Source: Actinomycetes bacterium (GTDB lineage Bacteria > Actinomycetota > Actinomycetes > Nanopelagicales > Nanopelagicaceae). From it: a stretch of DNA of 64,000 nt. Below the pieces are notes generated by a model, which saw nothing but the letters and a program-made list of their open reading frames with translations, searched no databases and was not told where the DNA came from. Shown piece by piece: positions 43,038 to 53,744 of this stretch. The DNA lies in the NCBI GenBank assembly GCA_025360085.1, contig JANYCW010000007.1, positions 85,054 through 149,053 on the forward strand. Reading direction: 5' to 3'. A program made the position numbers and the translations under genes. Each line of letters opens with the position of its first letter. Positions within the stretch are counted from its first letter, which is position 1.

Positions 43038-43466
43038 TTACGGTTTTGTTTTTTTTAAAGGGGCATTCACTTGCAACTTAACGGGTTTGATGGGCTCGAG
43101 CGGAATCGGACCTAATCCAGTATTTGCAGTATCACGGGCTTCACTGGCAGTACGAATCGAGATTTTCAGCTGATCTCCAATTGCTGTTTTAGCGTCAGCA
43201 GTTTTCGCGGTACGCAAAGCCGATTTTGCAGCAGAGTTGGCTGAGGAAACGGCAATTATAAAATCTTGCGTGATTAATTTTTTATTTTGCTCACGAGTGA
43301 CGATGAGGGTTCGATATTGTTGCATATCCGATTTGTACTGACTCAAGACGTTTTGATAATCGTTATTCGAAGAAGCCGTAGGGGTGGGTTCGGCCATACC
43401 GATATTTGTACTTGCCAACGTAATGGCAATTCCAATGGCTGCTACCGCCCACCTTCTCATCCGCAT
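43038..43466 (-). CDS. Secreted helical protein with Pro/Lys tail
   Basis: Signal peptide; YQNVLSQYKSDMQQYR; GPIPLEPIKPVKLQVNAPLKKTKP; paralogue of the 62111-62785 gene. Confidence 0.65.
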   Translation of the reverse strand: MRMRRWAVAAIGIAITLASTNIGMAEPTPTASSNNDYQNVLSQYKSDMQQYRTLIVTREQNKKLITQDFIIAVSSANSAAKSALRTAKTADAKTAIGDQLKISIRTASEARDTANTGLGPIPLEPIKPVKLQVNAPLKKTKP

Positions 43467-43566
43467 AGGTTAACAATGGTGGTCTTTTTTGTGATTTCTC
43501 TGTGAAATGGGTCGATTTGGGGACGATTTCATTGGTTTTCGTGCTCATGCGTGAAAGAGTAGGGTC

Positions 43567-44256
43567 ATGACCGAGCTGATAATGATCGTAGATGATGAAC
43601 CTGGGGTTCGAGCCTTGTTGACCGACACCTTGCGCATTGCCGGCTTTGAAACCGTTGAGGCTAATGATGGCATGTCGGCACTTACTTTGCTCCGAAGTCA
43701 TAAACCTGCACTTATGGTCATTGATATAAATATGCCGCTGATGGATGGTTTTGAACTCGTTGAAAGGCTTCGCAGCACCAAAGACCTTACTCCGGTTTTA
43801 ATGTTGACGGCGCGCGAAGACAAAAATGACATTGCACGTGGATTAAAAATAGGAGCCGACGATTATGTCATCAAGCCATTCGGAATTGAGGAGTTAATTC
43901 TGCGGATTAAGGCGATTTTAAGGCGCTCCTATAAATCTTCCGAAGCACAACTACATCTCTCATGTGGACCAATAACTATTGATGATGAACAACACCTTGT
44001 TACGTTTAATGACAAGGAAGTCGAATTATCTCCCACTGAGTATCGACTCTTACAAGTACTCATTGAGAAGAAAGGACGAGTCTTAACTAAAAAACTTCTG
44101 TTAGATGAAGTTTGGGGCATTACATTTGAATCTGAAAGTACTGTAACTGATACATATATTTCATACTTGCGTAAAAAGTTTCATCGAGATGGCTTTGAAG
44201 GCATTAAAACTATTCGCGGGGTAGGTTTTCAGATACAGGAACCTAAAGCGGTTTGA
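43567..44256 (+). CDS. OmpR-family response regulator
   Basis: IMIVDDEPGVRALLTDTLR...LMVIDINMPLMDG; C-terminal winged helix. Confidence 0.95.
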   Translation: MTELIMIVDDEPGVRALLTDTLRIAGFETVEANDGMSALTLLRSHKPALMVIDINMPLMDGFELVERLRSTKDLTPVLMLTAREDKNDIARGLKIGADDYVIKPFGIEELILRIKAILRRSYKSSEAQLHLSCGPITIDDEQHLVTFNDKEVELSPTEYRLLQVLIEKKGRVLTKKLLLDEVWGITFESESTVTDTYISYLRKKFHRDGFEGIKTIRGVGFQIQEPKAV

Positions 44257-45407
44257 TGAAGAGTAGTACTAAACAAGTTCTTGCCACCGTTACTGTCACA
44301 TCTATACTCTCGATTCTCATAGGTGGATTTGCTATTTGGAGTTCTTATAAATCTCAGATAACAATGGTAGATGATAAAATTAACACGGTTATTACCGATG
44401 TTGCTTATAGTCCCAATGAGCCAATTACTGCTGCACTGTTGAGTGTTGAGCAAAATAACTTTGATATGACTATAGCTTTTGTTGCTCCTACGGGAGAAAC
44501 GGCGATTTTAAAAGAGTCTAAAAATGCAATTCTCGGAACGCACAAGAACCTAAGAATTAGGCATATCCAGTTGCAAGATGGCGAAAAGTTGATTGTGGCA
44601 GAATCTATTACAGACATCAGCAACTCTTTAGAAAACAATCTGTCGAAATTGCTCATCTTTATTATTTTTGCCAACGCATTGGCCTCGTTCATTTCTGTCC
44701 AAATTAGCCGAACAGGAGTATTGACTTTTGAACGCGCACAGCGAGAAAAAATGCAAGAATTTCTCGGCGATGCTGCCCATGAGCTCAGAACACCATTAAC
44801 GGTTGTGAAGGGTTATTCTGAACTTTTAGAGGGTGGTAAATTAGAAGGCGAGCATTCGATTGTTGCCTTTAAACGACTTAATAGTGAAATTAAGCGCATG
44901 GAATCATTGATCGGAGATCTGTTAATTTTGGCAGAACTGGGTGAAGAGAGTGGGGATGAGTTTACCGCTGTAAATCTGACACAGTTGCTTCGTGACTGTA
45001 TTGCTGATTTTCAAGTAATCTCGCCGCAGCGCGTGATTGAATCGCATATAGATAATGAAGTAATTGTAAGTGGTTCTGAAAAGTATTTGCATCAATTCAT
45101 CGTAAATGCTCTTGTAAATATAAAAAATCATACTGACAGCCAGGCGCTAATAAAGATTACTTTAAAAAATGCGAGAAATATTGGGTTGACCATTGAAGAC
45201 GGTGGAGGAGGTCTACCAGCGTCCTCTTATGGGGAAAAAATCCAAGGTCTCAAGCGCTTTGATCGATCGCGCTCGCGGGAAACAGGTGGAAGTGGCCTTG
45301 GTTTGAGCATTATGAGCGGAGTAATTGAACGTCATAAAGGCGTACTCAATTTGAGAAAGAGTTCGCTGGGTGGTTTGGCAATTGATGTTCAACTTCCGCG
45401 CATCTAG
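44256..45407 (+). CDS. Sensor histidine kinase
   Basis: FLGDAAHELRTPLTVVKGYSELL; ETGGSGLGLSIMSGVIERHKG. Confidence 0.94.
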   Translation: MKSSTKQVLATVTVTSILSILIGGFAIWSSYKSQITMVDDKINTVITDVAYSPNEPITAALLSVEQNNFDMTIAFVAPTGETAILKESKNAILGTHKNLRIRHIQLQDGEKLIVAESITDISNSLENNLSKLLIFIIFANALASFISVQISRTGVLTFERAQREKMQEFLGDAAHELRTPLTVVKGYSELLEGGKLEGEHSIVAFKRLNSEIKRMESLIGDLLILAELGEESGDEFTAVNLTQLLRDCIADFQVISPQRVIESHIDNEVIVSGSEKYLHQFIVNALVNIKNHTDSQALIKITLKNARNIGLTIEDGGGGLPASSYGEKIQGLKRFDRSRSRETGGSGLGLSIMSGVIERHKGVLNLRKSSLGGLAIDVQLPRI

Positions 45408-45413
45408 ACTAGG

Positions 45414-46160
45414 GTGGTGCAAATCCTCAACGCTCTCTTGCTAGTTACCGTTCTGGCAGGGGTTTTTTACTGCGCACGATTATTGCGTGCATTGCACGGC
45501 AAAGTAAGCGCATTAACGTCGGCTCATAAAAAGAACGTTAAAGAGTTGAAGCAAATGGATTGGCAGTCATATCGCCAAATTGAAGCGTTACAACAAATTC
45601 TCTTATTACTGAAATTTTCGGCGCCGATTCCTCCCATGCGCAACTGGGCCGCATCTCCCGACCTTCTCTTAACAATTACAGATTTGGTACGAACACATAA
45701 ACCGAGCTTGGTTGTAGAACTTGGATCAGGTGTATCTACTCTGATACTTGCTAAAGCGGGCGCAAAGAAAGTAATTAGTATTGACGACTCGGAAGAGTTT
45801 GCAGGTAAGACGCGCGAACTATTGAAATCCCATGGTATTCGTGGTGTTGAAATCCGTGTTGCACCTTTACAAACTCACTTTTCCGGTATTGATTGGTATG
45901 ACACCTCCACATTAATTGATTTAAAGAAAATCGACCTCTTAATAATCGATGGACCACCCGGATCTAAAAACGCAGCTGCTCGCAACCCGGCCCACGCCGA
46001 GTTTATAAACCGAATTTCCCCTAAGGCAATTGTCGTTATTGATGATGTAAACCGAGATGGCGAACGTGAGTTGGCGCACGCATTTGCTAAGTCACTTCCA
46101 AACCATGTACTCACTTTCTATCCGCATGAAAAGGGTACTGCGGTAATTTCGCCACAATAA
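45414..46160 (+). CDS. Class I SAM-dependent methyltransferase, N-terminal TM
   Basis: VVELGSGVSTLILAKAGAKKVISIDDSEEF; DLLIIDGPPGSKNAAARNPA. Confidence 0.82.
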   Translation: MVQILNALLLVTVLAGVFYCARLLRALHGKVSALTSAHKKNVKELKQMDWQSYRQIEALQQILLLLKFSAPIPPMRNWAASPDLLLTITDLVRTHKPSLVVELGSGVSTLILAKAGAKKVISIDDSEEFAGKTRELLKSHGIRGVEIRVAPLQTHFSGIDWYDTSTLIDLKKIDLLIIDGPPGSKNAAARNPAHAEFINRISPKAIVVIDDVNRDGERELAHAFAKSLPNHVLTFYPHEKGTAVISPQ

Positions 46161-46163
46161 TCA

Positions 46164-47357
46164 ATGGCACTGTCATTAGAGATTGCGCTCAAGGACGCTT
46201 GTCTTAAGATTCTAGATACCAACACACTTGTACGAGTTGTTCTATCAGGCAGACGACGAAATATGAACGTTGAATTTGAGCGCATAGATATCCGTCCAGT
46301 TGAAATTAAGGGCCACATATGGTTGCAGTTCAGCGTGAACGATGGCCGAGAGACAACGGTAAAAAATCGTGGGGTAGATGCTGATGCTATCTTCTTGCTT
46401 TTGGGGAGTGGTTACTCAAATATCTTGATCGAGAGCACCGAGATTACAATGTCGATTCGCATCACCAAGCAGGGTCAAGCGCACATTCATCTTGAAAACA
46501 AAACTCTGAAACAAGAGTTAAGTCATGATAGAAAAAAACTAAGATTATTGGATCCTAATGACCCTTTTTTACTTGAGGTAGGCATCGCCGATCACAAAGG
46601 AGTGATTAAACCCTCTAAAAGTGATAAGTACATGCAGGTAGAAGAGTTCCTTCGCTTGTTGGTGCCTACGCTGAATTCAGCAATCGAGTCAGGTCAGATT
46701 CGAAAACCAACACTTAAGAATCCGCTATCAATCGTCGATTTCGGCTGCGGACATGCCTATTTGACTTTTGGCGCGCACCAATTTCTTCGTGCAAATGGTT
46801 TTCCGGTAGTTGTCACTGGTATCGATGTGAGGCAAACATCAAGAGATCGCAACAATTCAATCGCTCAAAAGCTTGGAATTACATCAACGATAAGTTTTCG
46901 TGCCGAAGAGATTGCGGCGACAACTGCGCAATCAGCAGATGTCGCAATAGCCCTTCATGCTTGCGATACTGCAACCGATGATGCCATCGCTTGGGCAGTC
47001 AATAGTGGTGCAAAAATAATGTTGATAGCTCCATGTTGCCACCACGACATTCAGCGACAGATGGATGTCGCTCCTGAACCGTGGGGTGCGCTGACAAGGT
47101 TCGGTCTTATGAAGGAGCGCCTCGGAGATTTGTTGACCGATACATTGCGTGCACAAATTTTACGAATTCTCGGTTATCGCGTCGAGATTATTGAATTTAT
47201 TGGAGGAGAACACACCTCTCGCAATCTGATGATTCGAGCAGTAAAGACGGATGCCGTTCCAGTTGCCGCAGATGTCAATAGATATCGTCAAATGTGCGCA
47301 GAGTGGGCTGTTACACCCGCCCTTGAAAAGAAACTTCCAACGTTTAACATCGGTTAG
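46164..47357 (+). CDS. Class I SAM-dependent methyltransferase
   Basis: IVDFGCGHAYLTFGAHQFLRANGFPVVVTGIDV; IALHACDTATDDAI; LIAPCCHHDIQ. Confidence 0.85.
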   Translation: MALSLEIALKDACLKILDTNTLVRVVLSGRRRNMNVEFERIDIRPVEIKGHIWLQFSVNDGRETTVKNRGVDADAIFLLLGSGYSNILIESTEITMSIRITKQGQAHIHLENKTLKQELSHDRKKLRLLDPNDPFLLEVGIADHKGVIKPSKSDKYMQVEEFLRLLVPTLNSAIESGQIRKPTLKNPLSIVDFGCGHAYLTFGAHQFLRANGFPVVVTGIDVRQTSRDRNNSIAQKLGITSTISFRAEEIAATTAQSADVAIALHACDTATDDAIAWAVNSGAKIMLIAPCCHHDIQRQMDVAPEPWGALTRFGLMKERLGDLLTDTLRAQILRILGYRVEIIEFIGGEHTSRNLMIRAVKTDAVPVAADVNRYRQMCAEWAVTPALEKKLPTFNIG

Positions 47358-48692
<1,335 letters not shown>

Positions 48693-48701
48693 AGGATCAA
48701 G

Positions 48702-49193
48702 ATGAAAATTAGAAAAAAACTTGCGATTGCCGCAATTATTGCGCTTTCGATTACATCCCTAACATCATGTGGAGGAAAAGATAAAGTGTCAGAATCAGCA
48801 GCGGCAGGACTTCCAGCGGTGAGCGGAAATGCCGGTCAGGCACCAACGATTGCAGCCCCAACAGGAGCGCCGCCAACAACTTTGCAAACTCAGGACATCA
48901 TCGTAGGTACAGGAGCGCAAGTTCTGGCAACGTCAACTTTGACGGTCCAGTACACATTGATGACATGGTCCAAAGGCGCGATTGTAGAGTCATCGTGGAG
49001 TAGCGGACAACCCGCAACTTTTCCACTTGCAAATGTGATTGCTGGTTGGCAACAGGGTCTACCCGGTGCAAAAGTTGGTGGGCGACGGTTACTAGTCATT
49101 CCAGCTGATCTTGGCTACGGGCCAAACGGATCTGGCCCCATTGGGCCGAATGAAACATTAATTTTCGTCGTCGACATCATCGCGGTTTCCTAA
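48702..49193 (+). CDS. FKBP-type peptidyl-prolyl isomerase, lipoprotein
   Basis: Lipobox-like SITSLTSCGG; FKBP core (LTVQYTLMTWSKGAIVESSW...VIAGWQQGLPGAKVGGRRLLVIPADLGYG). Confidence 0.92.
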   Translation: MKIRKKLAIAAIIALSITSLTSCGGKDKVSESAAAGLPAVSGNAGQAPTIAAPTGAPPTTLQTQDIIVGTGAQVLATSTLTVQYTLMTWSKGAIVESSWSSGQPATFPLANVIAGWQQGLPGAKVGGRRLLVIPADLGYGPNGSGPIGPNETLIFVVDIIAVS

Positions 49194-49232
49194 CTCTTTA
49201 AAAGTTTGGCAAGTATTTAGTGCTCGCTCACT

Positions 49233-49984
49233 TTGCCAAGTTACGATGGTCAAAAGGTAAAAAAAGCAAAATTGTCGATGGTCGATCGTTTTCTTCCATT
49301 ATGGATTTTGGGCTCAATGGCAATCGTGGTTGGACTTGGAAAGCTCTTCCCCGATCTAAATGATCTAATTTCGACATACCAAATTAATGGGACTTCGCTT
49401 CCAATTGCGCTAGGACTTTTCGCAATGATGTATCCCGTCCTGGCCAAGGTCCAATATGAAGAAATGGGTCAACTTCGCGCGGATAAGAAACTTTTAGTTT
49501 CCTCCTTAATTCTGAATTGGCTTATTGGTCCAGCTTTGATGTTCATTCTCGCCTGGACATTTCTCGCAGACCAGCCTGCGTTTCGGACGGGTTTAATTGT
49601 CATTGGGTTGGCTCGTTGTATTGCGATGGTATTGATTTGGAATGACCTTGCATGCGGAAATCGAGAAACCGCCGCTCTCCTTGTCGCCATTAACTCAATT
49701 TTTCAGATTCTTGCCTATGCAATTCTTGGAACTTTTTATTTAAAGACGTTGCCTGACTTACTTGGGTTTGACACTTTTGATGTCACATTTTCAACTACTG
49801 ATATCACGAAAGCGGTTCTACTTTTTTATTATGTGGGGATGCTTGCCCGTTCTACCCGGGCAAACGTTATGAAGATTGGGTGTTAGAGGATCCAGCGGGT
49901 CAAGACATCGAAGCGGTCCGCCGAATCAGAGGCGATATAAAAGGACGGGTACTACTCCTATTGGACGAGCTTTTAGCAACCTGA
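49233..49984 (+). pseudogene. Deletion remnant: 5' part of an ACR3 arsenite efflux gene joined out of frame to the 3' end of an arsC-like gene
   Basis: ORF 49233-49886 matches N-terminal ACR3 (VDRFLPLWILGSMAIVVGLGKLFPDLNDLI...MMYPVLAKVQYEEMG). From 49832 a different frame reads CGDACPFYPGKRYEDWVLEDPAGQDIEAVRRIRGDIKGRVLLLLDELLAT*, an ArsC-like C-terminus ending at 49984. Confidence 0.85.
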
Positions 49985-50093
49985 CACCTTCTGAGAGAGG
50001 TTCCACTCGCAGGCATCATAGATATTTAATTGAATTAGGCGTAACCTCAATCCAATAAAACAAGATTAAATCGCTTATTGGAGGAAAAATCAC

Positions 50094-50261
50094 ATGACCG
50101 GTTGGTTTGCAGATTTTATGAATCATCCTGCAACATATCTGAAATCAGGATGGCTTCAAATTTCAGTAACAAATCTTTTAGTAATTCTTTTAATGTTAGC
50201 GATTTTTACTTTAGCTATTTTTCTTCCTTTTCCAAAAGATAAGAATCGGCATCACGAATGA
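50094..50261 (+). CDS. Small single-TM protein (55 aa), first gene of cytochrome-b-like module
   Basis: GGAGG RBS then MTGWFADFMNHPATYLKSGWLQISVTNLLVILLMLAIFTLAIFLPFPKDKNRHHE; stop overlaps next ATG (ATGA). Confidence 0.75.
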   Translation: MTGWFADFMNHPATYLKSGWLQISVTNLLVILLMLAIFTLAIFLPFPKDKNRHHE

Positions 50262-50881
50262 GTCAGATGTGGACGGCAAAACTTCGTAATAAGTGGCAGA
50301 AGGAACTACCCATTGAAAAGCTCTTGCCCGATGATCAACCGGCTTATGTTTCCTCTTGGATTTATGTCTTTGGCGTCTTAACTCTTGCCACACTAGCCGT
50401 AATAATATTTTCTGGAATTATTTTGGCATTTCAGGGACCGGCTTGGTATCACATTTCCAAAACAGGAAAGTTTGTAAATAGTCTGCACTTTTGGAGTGTG
50501 CAACTTTTCTTCGTCTTTATGGTTATTCACTTATGGGGAAAGTTCTGGATGGCAGCATGGCGCGGAAATCGGTTTGCAACGTGGGCAACGGGCGCCGTTG
50601 CCTTTATCGCATCCATTGCAACGGCATTTACAGGTTATCTAGTTCAAACAAACTTTGACTCTCAGTGGATCTCATTTGAGGCCAAAGATGGCTTTAACTC
50701 GGTGGGAGTTGGAGCTTGGTTTAATGTAACCAATCTTGGTCAGATGCTTCTTCTTCACGTTGCATTCTTACCCGCGATTTTAGGAGTACTAACAGTTGTT
50801 CATGTCTTAATGGTTCGAAAGCGTGGAGTCGTACCGCCAATCGACTCTGAGCCCTCACCAGTAAACGAGGCCAGTAAATGA
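50258..50881 (+). CDS. Cytochrome b/b6 N-terminal domain protein
   Basis: Two His pairs: HFWSVQLFFVFMVIH (13 intervening residues) and HVAFLPAILGVLTVVH (14 intervening), the b6-type spacing. Confidence 0.9.
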   Translation: MSQMWTAKLRNKWQKELPIEKLLPDDQPAYVSSWIYVFGVLTLATLAVIIFSGIILAFQGPAWYHISKTGKFVNSLHFWSVQLFFVFMVIHLWGKFWMAAWRGNRFATWATGAVAFIASIATAFTGYLVQTNFDSQWISFEAKDGFNSVGVGAWFNVTNLGQMLLLHVAFLPAILGVLTVVHVLMVRKRGVVPPIDSEPSPVNEASK

Positions 50882-51858
50882 GCACAAATAAAGAAGCTAA
50901 AGCAGAGTTTGATGCCGCACCTTGGGCTGGTAAAACTAAACGCTATGATATTGTCAAAGAAGGCACCATTGCACTTGTCTTTGTTTTTGTACTCACAGTA
51001 GTTCTTTCGTTAATTATGAGCTCACCGGATGAACCTCCTTTAACTTTTAAAGGTTGGGCCGTGAGCAATCCCGATAATCTGTATGCCACAGCAGTTCAAG
51101 AGTTAGCCGGTACAAGCGGGACTGCAACCTACGGTGGTCCATACAACAATGCCTCTGATGGATTAAATGTTGGCCCACTCTGGTTACAAAAATGGGCAGG
51201 CGTAACCCATCCAATCGATGCCGCAAATGATTTTGTTATTACTCCTTTAAGTACGCAGGTGTTAGCACCTGAAATTGCGAATGCGGTAGCTACATGGAAA
51301 AGTGCGGCGGATTCACAAAGGCAAGCATGGGCAACAGCATATGACGATGCAATAACTAAAGTAGAGGGAAAATTGAGTGATGTTGCAGTTGGCGCATATG
51401 GACCTGTTCCGGTGCTGGCTCAAGGCTTAACAGATATGGCAAAGAGCGGTGCATTAGATGCAGCGCTCTTATCACAAGGTGGTTTTTTCCAAACCGATAA
51501 CACTAAACAGATTCTATTCTTTGGTGACGGCGCCTATCTGGATGATGCTGGTACTGCAGCAAATCTTCAAGGTGGAACGTGGGGAATGATGAATGAGACC
51601 GGCCGATATCCTGGACAGGCTTGGCTATGGCTCTATTCGTTCTGGTATCAAATTCCACCATTTAATAATGGAGAGTCAAAGCCAATCGGAGCAAATGCCG
51701 ATGCATACATTATGGTCATCATGGGCTTACTCTCCCTCGGTTTAATTTTAATTCCGATCATTCCAGTTATCAGGAACCTACCGATGCGAATTCCAATACA
51801 TCGAGGAATTTGGCGTCAGTATTATCAAAGTCAAGGAATCAAGCGACGTAAGATGTAA
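50878..51858 (+). CDS. Uncharacterised partner subunit of the cytochrome-b-like module
   Basis: N-terminal TM, large exported-looking middle domain, C-terminal TM (AYIMVIMGLLSLGLILIPIIPVI); 4-bp overlap with the cytochrome b gene. Confidence 0.8.
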   Translation: MSTNKEAKAEFDAAPWAGKTKRYDIVKEGTIALVFVFVLTVVLSLIMSSPDEPPLTFKGWAVSNPDNLYATAVQELAGTSGTATYGGPYNNASDGLNVGPLWLQKWAGVTHPIDAANDFVITPLSTQVLAPEIANAVATWKSAADSQRQAWATAYDDAITKVEGKLSDVAVGAYGPVPVLAQGLTDMAKSGALDAALLSQGGFFQTDNTKQILFFGDGAYLDDAGTAANLQGGTWGMMNETGRYPGQAWLWLYSFWYQIPPFNNGESKPIGANADAYIMVIMGLLSLGLILIPIIPVIRNLPMRIPIHRGIWRQYYQSQGIKRRKM

Positions 51859-51873
51859 CACCCTCGTTGAGAC

Positions 51874-51900
51874 AGGTGAGGAGAGTTACTCGCCTATTTT
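51874..51900 (+). terminator. Putative intrinsic terminator after the cytochrome-b-like module
   Basis: AGGTGAG-GAGAGTTA-CTCGCCT followed by ATTTT. Confidence 0.55.
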
Positions 51901-51916
51901 AGCTTTTAAAAAACGT

Positions 51917-52981
51917 TTAAATTGTTGCTCCACGCTCTAATTGGTGTGGCCATGTTATTTTTGTCCCCAACTTTTCAGCCGCACTCAATGCCCATCTGGG
52001 ATTGCGAATCATTGCGCGAGCAAGAAAAACAGCATCGGCCTCGCCCGTTTCAATAATGTATTGAGCTTGCTCGGGCTCTGTAATTAAGCCGACGGCTGCG
52101 GTCATGATGTGTGCCTCTGTTCGAATAGCGGCGGCAAAGGGAACTTGAAATCCTGGGATTGCCTTAACTTGAGCTTTATGGAGATTTCCTCCCGTTGATA
52201 CATCAATTAAATCAACGCCTAAAGCCTTGAGTTGAGTACAAAGTTCGATTGAATCCACTAAGTTCCAACCCCCATCGATCCAATCTGTCGCTGAGATTCG
52301 AACAAAGAGTGGGGTAGTCGCGGGTATTGCAGAGCGAACTGCTGTGGCTGTTTCTAGTAAGAATCTGACTCGATTTTGAAAGTTTCCGCCATATTCATCG
52401 TTTCGGGTATTTGCTAATGGAGAGTAAAATTGATGCAGTAAATATCCATGGGCGGCGTGAATCTCGATGACGTCAAAGCCAATGGCGACTGCACGCTTTG
52501 CCGCAGCCGCAAAATCCAGGGTTAACTGATGTATCTCTTGAACGGTTAATGCACGCGGCTCGGGATAGCCAGGAAATGCGATGGCAGAGGATGAAACGCT
52601 CTGCCAGCCACCTTCCGCGTTGCTTGCCATCAGGTGGTCGTCCCACGGTCGCATTGTTGAAGCTTTTCGGCCAGCATGGGCCAACTGGATACCGATTTTT
52701 ACATTTTGTGAGTGCGCAAAATCGATGATGGGCTTAAAGGCCGCGACATGCCGGTGATCATCTATTGTGGGACAGGCGATTGAAATTCGCCCCTCTGCAA
52801 CCACTCCGCTGGCCTCAACCATGATTAACCCCGGAGCACCCGTTGCAAGGGCGGTCAAATGTGCGCGGTGCCAGTCACCAACCAATCCATCGACGGCCGA
52901 ATATTGACACATTGGTGAGACCCAAACGCGATTTTGAAAAGTTGTCGAACCAATAGTTAGGGGATCAAATAAAGTGTTCAT
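51917..52981 (-). CDS. Old yellow enzyme family NADH:flavin oxidoreductase (YqjM-like)
   Basis: LFDPLTIGSTTFQNRVWVSPMCQYSAVDGLVGDWHRAHL; IEIHAAHGYLLHQFYSPLANTRNDEYGG. Confidence 0.95.
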   Translation of the reverse strand: MNTLFDPLTIGSTTFQNRVWVSPMCQYSAVDGLVGDWHRAHLTALATGAPGLIMVEASGVVAEGRISIACPTIDDHRHVAAFKPIIDFAHSQNVKIGIQLAHAGRKASTMRPWDDHLMASNAEGGWQSVSSSAIAFPGYPEPRALTVQEIHQLTLDFAAAAKRAVAIGFDVIEIHAAHGYLLHQFYSPLANTRNDEYGGNFQNRVRFLLETATAVRSAIPATTPLFVRISATDWIDGGWNLVDSIELCTQLKALGVDLIDVSTGGNLHKAQVKAIPGFQVPFAAAIRTEAHIMTAAVGLITEPEQAQYIIETGEADAVFLARAMIRNPRWALSAAEKLGTKITWPHQLERGATI

Positions 52982-53000
52982 CCATAGATTCTATGCGAAA

Positions 53001-53744
53001 TTACTTGGAAAAAAAGATGAACTTAGTACCGGCAATAAGCAAGACGATTCCAAGTGCCCGCTTGATTCCGGTGCTAGAGAGTTTAGAAATGCCAAACCTT
53101 GTGCCAATGAACGCACCGAATAAGACCGCCACGAGAAAAACGGGAAGCTGGCTCGGAAGGGATTTGGTTGATTGAAAATTACCGAGTAAGCCGGCGATTG
53201 AATTAACGAATATAAAGCCGGCAACGGTTCCACTGGCCGCTTTGACGCTCACCCAGCCGAGCCAAATAATGAGGGGTGATAAAAAGATACCTCCACCGGT
53301 GCCAGTAATGCCAGAGAGTAGACCAACACAGGCGCCTATCGCAATGGCAACTCCACGATTAAACCGCCGCGCAGGTTGATCAACCTGCAATGCTTGAATC
53401 AGAAACCGTACACCCGAGATGAGGAGCAATACTCCAATCACGGGTTTATAAATATGGCTTGGTAAATTGATACGGCCACCGATAAAAGCTGAAGGCACTG
53501 AGCCAATAATTAAAAACACGAATAAGGATTTATTAAAATAGTTATTGCGAATATAGCGAAAACTCGTATAAGAAGAGACAAAGATATTTAGAGTCAGCGC
53601 GGTTGGCTTAATGACAACTGGCGGCAAATCAAAAATCGTCATCACCGCTATATATGCAGATGCTCCAGCATGGCCAACAGATGTGTATAAAATCGCACCA
53701 AGGAATAAACAACTTGCGATTATGAGTGTGTGCAACTCAAACAT
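53001..53744 (-). CDS. TauE/SafE-family anion exporter
   Basis: SVGHAGASAYIAVMTIFDLPP; GLLSGITGTGGGIFLSPLIIWLGW. Confidence 0.92.
   Translation of the reverse strand: MFELHTLIIASCLFLGAILYTSVGHAGASAYIAVMTIFDLPPVVIKPTALTLNIFVSSYTSFRYIRNNYFNKSLFVFLIIGSVPSAFIGGRINLPSHIYKPVIGVLLLISGVRFLIQALQVDQPARRFNRGVAIAIGACVGLLSGITGTGGGIFLSPLIIWLGWVSVKAASGTVAGFIFVNSIAGLLGNFQSTKSLPSQLPVFLVAVLFGAFIGTRFGISKLSSTGIKRALGIVLLIAGTKFIFFSK

Noticed and set aside
49205-49239. TTGGCAA...TTGCCAA inverted repeat before the acr3 remnant as an ArsR operator
   Set aside because: Arms are only 7 bp with a long spacer, do not match the usual ArsR-type site, and no arsR is nearby.
49820-49890. Programmed ribosomal frameshift joining ACR3 and ArsC into one functional fusion
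   Set aside because: ACR3 loses its C-terminal helices and ArsC its catalytic N-terminal loop, so a frameshift would not restore either function; a deletion is simpler.
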